From Acidobacteriota bacterium (GTDB lineage Bacteria; Acidobacteriota; UBA6911), in assembly GCA_031271905.1 (NCBI GenBank), contig JAISUT010000047.1, forward strand, positions 90,350 through 141,434: a DNA stretch of 51,085 bases. Reading direction: 5' to 3'. A model generated the notes under the pieces. The model was not told the DNA's origin and made no database searches. It saw only the letters and a program-made list of their open reading frames with translations. A program made the translations under genes and the position numbers. Positions 22,838 through 29,383 of this stretch are shown in pieces. Positions within the stretch are counted from its first letter, which is position 1. Each line of letters begins with the position of its first letter.

Positions 22838-25282
22838 TTACAAGTCGTGCTCGCTCCTGTTGATGACGTCGTCCTGGATGTCGGGGGAGAGTTGCGTGAA
22901 GTAGGCGCTGAACCCCCCGATGCGGACGATCAGGTCGCGGTGCCCTTCGGGGTGCGCCTTCGCGTCGCGCAACTCCTCCGTGTCCACCATGTTGTACTGG
23001 ATGTGCGAGCCGCCGCCGGACATGAAGGCGTTGGTGTAGGCCGCCAGCTTGCCGACGCTCTCGCCGCTGCGCAGGATGCCCGTCGAGAACTTCTGGTTCA
23101 GCACCGAGGCGTATGAATCGTCGAACCCGGCCTTGAGCGCGGAGCGGAGCACCGCCGTGGGCCCGCGCCTGTCCGCGCCCCGCATCGGGGAGATCGAGCC
23201 GTCGTTCAGCGGCTCGAACGCCTTGCGGCCGTTGGGGAGCGCCCCGACGCCCAGCCCGCCGAAATAGTGCCAAGCCAGCCCTTCGCGCGCGATCATGTAG
23301 TTGCGGAACGGCGCGTTGTCGTAGGAGCGGATGATGCGGGCGGAGTCCTCGCTGAGTTTGCGCGCCAGCAGATCCACCTCTTCGACGTCGTTGCCGAATT
23401 TGGGCTGGGCGAGGCACATGAGCCGGATCTCCTCGCCGCGCTCCCCGGCGAAATCGCCATCGAGCGCGTCCAGCAGCTCCGCCATCGTCAGCCGCTTCTC
23501 ATCGAACACCAGCTTCTTCACCGCCATCAGCGAGTCCGCGACGTCGATGATGGCACGGTCGGAGATGCCGAACATAGTCGTCTCCGGGTCGGGGATTAAA
23601 AGATCCTGCCCCAAGTCCATGCACCGCTGTATGCCCACGGTGGAGAGGAAGGGCATCCGCACATGCTTCGGCTGCTCGCCGCGCGCGATGGCGGCGAGCC
23701 AGAAGACGCGGTGCGTCAAGAAACGCTCCTGCGCGAGCAACGCGCCGTACAGCTCGTCGAAGCCCTTGAAGCGGCGCGGGTCGCCCGTCGCCAGCCCCGT
23801 GCGCCTGCCGTTGACGTCCACGCCGTCGTGCAACGCCAGGTGCAGCAGCGCGGCCAGGTTGCAGGCGGCCACGCCCTCGGCGCCGTAGTGCTCCGCGCGC
23901 GAAGGCAGGCAGGGGTAGACGCAGCCGAGGCCGCACCATTCCGCCGCCTCTTCCATCGGGATGCCGTCCTGGAGGAAGCGCGACACGACCACCTCGTCGT
24001 TCTCAAAGAGCGGGATGCCCCCCTTGGTCGCCATGTTCGTGCGGATGGCCTTGGTCATCAGCCATTCGGGGGTGTTCTTGTTCCAGCGCAACCCCAAGGT
24101 CGGCGAGGAGAGCTGCAACAGGCCGACGACGTGCAGGAAGAGGTAGCTCAACTCGTTCGAACAGTCGTCACCCTTGGCGTCCACGCCGCCGATCATGGCG
24201 TTGTTGATGCCGAAGTTGATCTGGTGCGACTCCATGGAGCTGGTCGAGGAAACGAACGTCTGCGTCCCCCAGCGGCCGATCAGCTCCGCGAGCAGGTCGG
24301 CGGCGTCTTGCAGGGCGAGAGCGCCGCTTTCGACGTCGGCCTTGAAATAAGGGTAGAGGTACTGGTCGCCGCGCCCCCACTGCGGATGGTTGTGCATCGG
24401 GTGCTCGTAGTTCTTACAGACGCCGACCAGCGCCATCGACTGCAACGCCTCGCGAAAGTTGCGCGCCGGATGTTCAGGCACGCGCTCGCAGGCGTCGGCG
24501 ATCTGCCCAAGTTCGGCCTTGCGCCCCGGGCGCGTCTCCGCCGCAGCCATCTCCCGCGCCAAGGCGGCGTAGCGGCGGGCGTGGGCGATGGCCGCCTCGC
24601 AGACGATGATGGACGACTTCCAGAAGTAGAGCCGGTCGATCTCCTTGTCGCGGTTCTCGACAAAGAAGGCGATATGCGCCTCGGCCTCCTCGATGAAGCT
24701 CCGCAGGCCGCGTCGCAGTATCTTGTCCCACATCAGGACCGAGGTGGTCTGGCCGAAGATGCCGCTGTCGAGCGACGGATCCTTGAGCTTGGCGGCCTCG
24801 ACCTCATGTATCCAATTTCCTACAACCGCCTCCCACGCCTTGTAGGTCATCTCGGGGGCGGTCTTGCCCCGGAAGGTGCGGGCGCTCTCGCGCAACAGCC
24901 CGACGCTCTCGCCGTCCATGCCGACGTTGGCGTCCATCGTGATCTTCAGCGTGTCGGAGTCCTGCCAGATGCCGGGGATGTAGTCGCCGCAAACGTCGAT
25001 GGAGGTCATGCAGCCGATCACCTCGGGGGTCAGGCGACCGGCGATGCGGTCGAAGTCGTGGATGCGCAGGGGGACGTTTTCGACGACCTTCTGGAAAAGG
25101 CGGGCGCGGCGGAGCTGGATGTCTTGCCCTTCGGTCTCCCGCCACGACGCCACCGTCCACCGTTCGCGCTCGGCGAAGAGTTTCCATCCGGCGGCTTTCA
25201 TAGCGCCCTTCCACGCCTTGACGTTCTCGCCGAGTTCCAGCGCGTCGATCTTCTCCAGCAGCTCCCTGTTCACCTCAGCCAT
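22838..25282 (-). CDS. Glycyl radical enzyme of the pyruvate formate-lyase family, substrate unknown
   Basis: An 814-residue protein with a full PFL-like barrel. The radical glycine is G790 in the C-terminal motif RIGGFSAYF (normally RVSGYSA or similar), 24 residues from the end. The active-site cysteine loop is GLGCVYPC (C454). The position two after the Cys, a catalytic Glu in choline lyase, glycerol and hydroxyproline dehydratases and isethionate lyase (GCxE), is Tyr456 here. It is also not the CCVS of true pyruvate formate-lyase. This argues against those activities; an aryl-acid decarboxylase or new type remains open. The start at 25282 has AAAGGGGGGGAG upstream. No radical-SAM activase is in the window, though one must exist for activity. 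The DNA upstream is the start of a lower-GC accessory island. Confidence 0.85.
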   Translation of the reverse strand: MAEVNRELLEKIDALELGENVKAWKGAMKAAGWKLFAERERWTVASWRETEGQDIQLRRARLFQKVVENVPLRIHDFDRIAGRLTPEVIGCMTSIDVCGDYIPGIWQDSDTLKITMDANVGMDGESVGLLRESARTFRGKTAPEMTYKAWEAVVGNWIHEVEAAKLKDPSLDSGIFGQTTSVLMWDKILRRGLRSFIEEAEAHIAFFVENRDKEIDRLYFWKSSIIVCEAAIAHARRYAALAREMAAAETRPGRKAELGQIADACERVPEHPARNFREALQSMALVGVCKNYEHPMHNHPQWGRGDQYLYPYFKADVESGALALQDAADLLAELIGRWGTQTFVSSTSSMESHQINFGINNAMIGGVDAKGDDCSNELSYLFLHVVGLLQLSSPTLGLRWNKNTPEWLMTKAIRTNMATKGGIPLFENDEVVVSRFLQDGIPMEEAAEWCGLGCVYPCLPSRAEHYGAEGVAACNLAALLHLALHDGVDVNGRRTGLATGDPRRFKGFDELYGALLAQERFLTHRVFWLAAIARGEQPKHVRMPFLSTVGIQRCMDLGQDLLIPDPETTMFGISDRAIIDVADSLMAVKKLVFDEKRLTMAELLDALDGDFAGERGEEIRLMCLAQPKFGNDVEEVDLLARKLSEDSARIIRSYDNAPFRNYMIAREGLAWHYFGGLGVGALPNGRKAFEPLNDGSISPMRGADRRGPTAVLRSALKAGFDDSYASVLNQKFSTGILRSGESVGKLAAYTNAFMSGGGSHIQYNMVDTEELRDAKAHPEGHRDLIVRIGGFSAYFTQLSPDIQDDVINRSEHDL

Positions 25283-25859
25283 CTCCCCCCCTTTATTTCT
25301 TCTAAAACCGCCAAAACCGTGACGCCATTCTATCAAAAAACGGGGTCGATCTTTCAAAACATCTTGTAGGGCAGACCAGGCATCTCGCCCGGGTCGGGGC
25401 GCCCGCCCGTCCGGGAGCCGCGAAGAGGGTCGCGACTACTTGGCAAAAATCGTAGAAACCGTGACGAGGCGCCCGCCCGGCAGTATTGGGCGATGCAACG
25501 CGCCGAACTGGAGGCTCAAGGAGTGAAGTTCGTTGACGAACCACCCGCCGACCGCCGACGGACGCCAGTCACCGACAACGTTGTGACCGGTGTTGAAGGA
25601 TTCTCCTTTTGAATAGGATGGGCGCGAAATTCGGCGGAGGCAGGGGTTGGTTCCGTGCCATAATGTCGGGGATTGAACGAGGGTGTTGCCATGTGCCGGT
25701 TGATGTTTGTCGTTGCGGCGTGCCTGTCTTGGAAAACTCCGCGGCGCTTTTAGCCGTGTCGCAAATATGAACATTGCAATAGAGCCCGACGACGGCGTGA
25801 AGAAAACTATGGAATTTTCGCCGACGTATTGGCGAAGATAGGTTAAGGGGGTGGGTGAG
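25283..25859. other. Gene-poor junction at the edge of the accessory island
   Basis: This 577-base stretch has no intact gene. It contains an exact copy of 38 bases from the fic gene (25433-25470). It also has a short plus-strand frame (about 25492-25611) coding for QRAELEAQGVKFVDEP-type sequence that ends in TGA and may be the tail of a degraded gene. I cannot name that family with confidence; a DJ-1/PfpI-like tail is one guess. The mixture suggests rearrangement scars. Confidence 0.5.
25433..25470 (+). repeat. 38-bp exact duplicate of a fic segment
   Basis: The 38 bases from CGACTACTTGG to GTGACGAGGC are identical to 25901-25938 inside the fic coding region (codons about 15-26). The flanks differ on both sides, so this is a small displaced duplicate, not a second gene. 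Confidence 0.9.
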
Positions 25860-26900
25860 ATGGCTAACAAACCGCCGTATACCATAACGGAAAAGGCCGC
25901 CGACTACTTGGCAAAAATCGTAGAAACCGTGACGAGGCTCGAATACGGCACAGGCTTCAAGCGGGACATCAGGCTGCATAGGGAGAACCGTGTGCGGACG
26001 ATCCACTCATCGCTCGCCATCGAGGGCAACTCTCTTACGCTGGGCGAAGTGACCGCCATCATTGAGGGCAGGATAGTCGCGGGCAAGCAGACGGAAGTTA
26101 AGGAAGTCAAGAACGCCTACGAAGCCTACGACAAGATAATGACCTTTGACCCTTACGCCGTGAAGGATTTCCTGAACGCCCACAAACTGATGATGCAAGG
26201 GCTTGTCGCCGAAGCGGGCAAGTTCCGCAGCGGCGATGTCGGCGTGTTCGACGGTGACGTTGCGGCGCATATCGGTGCGAGACCGCAGTTTGTTCCTGGC
26301 CTCATCCGTGACTTGTTCGATTGGGCAAAGGAATCCGAGCTTCACCCTTGCCTGAAAAGCGCAATCTTGCATTATGAAATTGAAACGATTCACCCGTTTG
26401 CCGATGGCAACGGTAGAATGGGACGGCTTTGGCAAACGCTACTTCTCGCAAAATGGAATTCCATTTTTGCATGGATTCCGATGGAGTCCGTCATGTATGA
26501 AAAGCGACCGCAATACTATCAGGCAATCGAGGCTGCGAGAAACGCAAACGATTCCGGCGTGTTTATCGAGTTTACGTTTTCGGCGGTTTTGGACACCATC
26601 ACCGACCAAGAAAAGCACCAAGTTGAGCACGAAGATAAGCACCAAGTCGAACTCAGCGACACGCAAATTGACGTGCTGAAGTCGCTCGAAGGTAAAACAT
26701 TGTCACGCAAAGAGGTTTTTTCAACGATTGGACTGAACGGCGATTCTCGCGCATTCAAACGTCACATAGAACCGCTCATTGAAGCGGAACTCGTAGAGAT
26801 GACCGTGCCGGACAAGCCGAACAGCCGACTGCAAAGGTATAGGTTGACAGAAAGTTGCAAGGCGGCACTGATAAAAAAACGCCGCGATATTACTGTGTGA
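25860..26900 (+). CDS. Class II Fic-domain protein (probable AMP transferase)
   Basis: A 346-residue protein. An N-terminal Fic/DOC-type helical region carries the autoinhibitory motif (S/T)xxxE(G/N) as S51-L-A-I-E55-G56, marking class II Fic proteins that are held inactive by their own N-terminal helix. The catalytic loop HPFADGNGRMGR (178-189) is complete, with the His and both Arg residues. A C-terminal winged-helix region (about 270-340, SDTQIDVLKSLEGKTLSRKEVF) follows. It should transfer AMP or a related group to a protein target. Start codon ATG 25860 is preferred over GTG 25851; AAGGGGG lies upstream. GC content is visibly lower than that of neighbours outside the island. Fic proteins of this type often sit in defence islands, and a BREX gene fragment lies 350 bases downstream. 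Confidence 0.9.
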   Translation: MANKPPYTITEKAADYLAKIVETVTRLEYGTGFKRDIRLHRENRVRTIHSSLAIEGNSLTLGEVTAIIEGRIVAGKQTEVKEVKNAYEAYDKIMTFDPYAVKDFLNAHKLMMQGLVAEAGKFRSGDVGVFDGDVAAHIGARPQFVPGLIRDLFDWAKESELHPCLKSAILHYEIETIHPFADGNGRMGRLWQTLLLAKWNSIFAWIPMESVMYEKRPQYYQAIEAARNANDSGVFIEFTFSAVLDTITDQEKHQVEHEDKHQVELSDTQIDVLKSLEGKTLSRKEVFSTIGLNGDSRAFKRHIEPLIEAELVEMTVPDKPNSRLQRYRLTESCKAALIKKRRDITV

Positions 26901-27000
26901 CGGTACTGAGCCATATATTTTCGTTACGTCAAAATATGATGATGTCGTAGTAAATGCGCCTGGTGTCGTAACAAATGTCGTAAGAAATGATGGTAGTGTC

Positions 27001-27258
27001 GTGGAAAATGACACGACAAATAGCGGCGATGTCGCAAGAAATGGCGATATTCACTCTGATGCTGGCAACATACAGAATGAAATACTAAGAATTATCCGCA
27101 GCCAGCCGACCATTACATCTCAAAAGTTGGCCGGTTTGCTTAAAATCTCTCCGCGAACCGCCCAGAGGTATCTGAAAATATTATTAAAGAGCTCAGGTAT
27201 TATTCAGCGTTTGGGTGCGTCAAAAAATGGCGAATGGATTGTTTCGGAGAACCAATAA
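27001..27258 (+). CDS. Small winged-helix DNA-binding protein, possibly the tail of a larger lost gene
   Basis: Eighty-five residues with a clear winged helix: NEILRIIRSQPTITSQKLAG, LLKISPRTAQRYLKIL and a wing at IIQRLGASKNGEW. The GTG start at 27001 is uncertain. The same frame is open back to 26875 and reads an Asn/Val-rich low-complexity stretch (VVVNAPGVVTNVVRNDG), which looks like the linker before the HTH in AlbA_2/ATP-binding-type regulators. No good ribosome site is seen, so this may be a 3' remnant whose N-terminal domain was replaced by fic. Its TAA overlaps the ATG of the pglZ fragment by one base, so the two were once coupled. Ancillary winged-helix regulators of this sort are common beside BREX genes. 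Confidence 0.55.
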   Translation: MENDTTNSGDVARNGDIHSDAGNIQNEILRIIRSQPTITSQKLAGLLKISPRTAQRYLKILLKSSGIIQRLGASKNGEWIVSENQ

Positions 27259-27581
27259 TGTTGAATTCCAGTATACAACAACGATTATCTGAGAGATTTT
27301 CTGCGCCGTTGCCGGAATTTCACAAACGACGCATCGTCTTCTGGCACAACGAGTTTGGCGAGTTCGGCGAGGCGGTCGATGAACCGGCTCTTGATGGCGT
27401 GACTCTCGTGAAACGCACGGGCAAGAGCAACTTTGCTGTCAAGAAACTGCTCTCCGCAGACGACCTGACGAACGGCTACCTTGTCTACGCCCTACCGACC
27501 TACGATAAGGAAAGCAAGGACGACCGGCTTCTTGACATGCGCCTGTACGGCGAGGAGTTCCGCACCGGCCCCGTGTCGTGA
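27258..27581 (+). pseudogene. pglZ: 5' fragment of BREX-1 pglZ (alkaline-phosphatase-superfamily protein)
   Basis: The frame encodes 107 residues that match the N-terminus of type A PglZ: an RRIVFWHNEFGEFGEAVDE block followed by LDGVTLVKR, NFAVKKLL, GYLVYALP and DDRLLDMRLYGEEF, then it stops after ...TGPVS. Full PglZ proteins exceed 800 residues, so about 87% of the protein, including the phosphatase domain, is missing. No brxC, pglX or brxL lies nearby. The cut is followed 62 bases later by an 85-bp MITE-like element, which may mark the deletion. I read this as a relic of a BREX phage-defence locus; the fragment itself should be non-functional. Confidence 0.8.
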
Positions 27582-27642
27582 ACCGCACCCTATTGCCTAG
27601 ACCAGATTTTCTGAAAAATAAAGTGTATTACCGCTATAGGTT

Positions 27643-27727
27643 GAGACTGTAAAATGAACTGTGTAACCGATAACAAATAAGAGTAAAAAGACAAAAGAAG
27701 CGGTTGCGTAGTTCATTATACAGTCTC
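27643..27727. mobile_element. MITE-like element with about 27-bp inverted ends (IS256-like)
   Basis: The left end begins GAGACTGTAAAATGAACT (27643-27660) and the right end, read in reverse complement, begins GAGACTGTATAATGAACT. The match continues through (A/G)(C/T)G(T/C)AACCG, giving about 27 bp of inverted repeat with roughly five mismatches around a centre of about 30 bp. These ends resemble those of IS256-family insertion sequences. There is no transposase inside and no clear target-site duplication. It may also act as a hairpin between the convergent genes on either side. Confidence 0.65.
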
Positions 27728-27732
27728 TTTTT

Positions 27733-28479
27733 CTATTTGAACTCGGCAATTTTGGCCATCGTTGCGCGGTTGTATATCGTCAATTCCAGCAGGTCACCAG
27801 ATAACGTCACCTTTCCTTCTCCGTACATGCGAACCATGCCGCCTAGCATGTTTCTCCCACCGAAGTCTGTCTTTACAAGCACATATCCGTCTGTTTGTGT
27901 GCGGTCTGCAAACGTTGTCTTGTAATGCGCGTAACTTCCGGGGTCGTTGAGCCATTCTTTTATCGTCTTCTCGACGATGCGGCACGAACCGTCCCATGCA
28001 CTGAAAAGCCGTTCGACTTCTTCTTTATGGATCTCCTCGGCTGTCTTTTCCGGCTGCTTTTCGGTTGTCTTTTTCTTCTCCCCTGTGTTGCACATGTGGA
28101 AAAACATCACCCCCAAAAGAAAGACGGCTATCACTCCGGCGCAACTCGTCATCATTTTTTTAATTTGCCCTTCTGAAGACGGTTTGCCCTTGGCGGCGGC
28201 AACCTCTTTGTTTTCCAGTTCGCGCCCGCAGTAGCGGCAGACGACGGCGGCGGCTTTTATCTTCTCGGCGCAGTAAGGGCACGTCTTTTCACCGTCATCC
28301 GACGGGATGCCGGAGGCGGCGTTGCCCGACGGATTGTTTTCCCTGCGCTTAGCTTCGTCTCGGATGACGGCTTGGGCCTCTGCTGAATAGTCTCCCATGT
28401 GGTCAAGGGCTTCAACAAGTTCCTCGTCTGTTTTCCCCCGCCAAAGCTCTGTCAGACGTTGCCTCATTGTTGTCGTCAT
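27733..28479 (-). CDS. Zinc-ribbon membrane protein of unknown function
   Basis: A 248-residue protein. The N-terminal 55 residues are charged and helical. A zinc ribbon follows: CPYCAEKIKAAAVVCRYCGR (two CxxC pairs, about 67-86). One transmembrane helix lies at about 111-130 (CAGVIAVFLLGVMFF), then a Lys/Glu-rich linker and a C-terminal domain of about 95 residues. The C-terminal part has the look of small periplasmic domains that measure or bind something (DGYVLVKTDFGGRN...), but I do not recognise a family. It starts seven bases after the DUF2846-like gene and is probably co-transcribed with it. Codon use is less GC-biased than in the core genes, which fits an acquired island. Confidence 0.7.
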   Translation of the reverse strand: MTTTMRQRLTELWRGKTDEELVEALDHMGDYSAEAQAVIRDEAKRRENNPSGNAASGIPSDDGEKTCPYCAEKIKAAAVVCRYCGRELENKEVAAAKGKPSSEGQIKKMMTSCAGVIAVFLLGVMFFHMCNTGEKKKTTEKQPEKTAEEIHKEEVERLFSAWDGSCRIVEKTIKEWLNDPGSYAHYKTTFADRTQTDGYVLVKTDFGGRNMLGGMVRMYGEGKVTLSGDLLELTIYNRATMAKIAEFK

Positions 28480-28485
28480 CTGTTT

Positions 28486-29277
28486 TTACCTTTTGGATGC
28501 CGAAGGTTTGCGCGCGGAAACCATGTTGGGGACAAGTATGTTTTTTTTGTTTTCCGGCTTAAATTTCCTCATTTCGTCTTTTGCATCTTCAACGCTTACG
28601 GTTTTTAGGCGCGGGCCATCGAAACCGCGACTGTATTTTATATAGGATTCCTTCCCGTCGGTTGCGTTAAAGTCGAGGTCGTATAGCACGCCAAGACTTG
28701 TAAATGTTAATGTATGAGGCCCCGGAGCGATGTCTATCGCCAAATATTTTTTATTTGATAATTGAACCAAGTCCGTTCCGTCGATTTGAATAGTCGGGCT
28801 GGCATATTGTCCGTTCATAACTCCGGCGTCGCGATAAATAACCACCACTGCGCTTTTTGATTCGCTATCCCCAAGAAAACTATGCGCTCCGTCCTTTGTC
28901 CAGTGTTTTTTGATGACATTCACTGCGTCTTTAATAGAATTGTTGAATACAATAGTCTTCCCATTTTCTAATAACATCCCGTCTTTGTTTTCGTATACAG
29001 TCCAGACCCATTGCGCACCTTCACCGGACTGTTCGGTTGCAAAAACAACGACGTAATCTGCTTGATCTTTCTTTATAGTGACTCCGCAAGCACGGCAAAT
29101 TATTGAAAACCTGTTTGCTATCTCCGGAGCCGAAACAATGGATGCGCCGCTGTACTTCCCTTGGATATAGGGGACGGATTCGATGAATACTTTCGGGCCT
29201 TTGGGCGTTTCTTGTCCAAATGCGGATAACTGCGCCGCCATAATCAATACCAGTGCCGACAATGCCGTATTCTTCAT
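28486..29277 (-). CDS. Exported protein with a DUF2846-like domain
   Basis: A 263-residue protein with a short signal peptide (about 1-22, ending near AFGQ). The first half (about 28-130) contains a pair of cysteines (CRAC) and a predicted alpha/beta domain that I do not recognise. The second half has the DUF2846-like pattern SAVVVIYRD...SPTIQIDGTDLVQLSNKKYLAIDIAPGPH (given in parts; about 146-195), typical of envelope lipoproteins with a carboxypeptidase-regulatory-like fold. There is no lipobox, so it is probably periplasmic. It overlaps closely with the zinc-ribbon membrane gene downstream, suggesting a two-gene envelope unit. AAAGGGGCGGGA precedes the ATG. Confidence 0.7.
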   Translation of the reverse strand: MKNTALSALVLIMAAQLSAFGQETPKGPKVFIESVPYIQGKYSGASIVSAPEIANRFSIICRACGVTIKKDQADYVVVFATEQSGEGAQWVWTVYENKDGMLLENGKTIVFNNSIKDAVNVIKKHWTKDGAHSFLGDSESKSAVVVIYRDAGVMNGQYASPTIQIDGTDLVQLSNKKYLAIDIAPGPHTLTFTSLGVLYDLDFNATDGKESYIKYSRGFDGPRLKTVSVEDAKDEMRKFKPENKKNILVPNMVSARKPSASKR

Positions 29278-29343
29278 TCCCGCCCCTTTTTTATTGCCAT
29301 GCTACAGCTTTGTATCTTTACGTTTTATGGCGTTTCCCACATC

Positions 29344-29373
29344 GGCAGGGGGGGCGTCCCGCACCCCCCTGCC
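29344..29373. terminator. Strong hairpin after the pyruvate oxidoreductase gene
   Basis: GGCAGGGGGG (29344-29353) pairs with CCCCCCTGCC (29364-29373) around a 10-base loop, eleven bases beyond the stop codon of the minus-strand nifJ-type gene. The T-run (TTTT) follows on the plus strand rather than the minus. Its value as a terminator for nifJ is therefore inferred from position and stem strength. Confidence 0.55.
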
Positions 29374-29383
29374 TTTTGCAATG

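Noticed and set aside
23663-25369. Long plus-strand frame opposite the glycyl radical enzyme
   Set aside because: Shadow frame; the minus strand encodes an intact enzyme with all active-site motifs.
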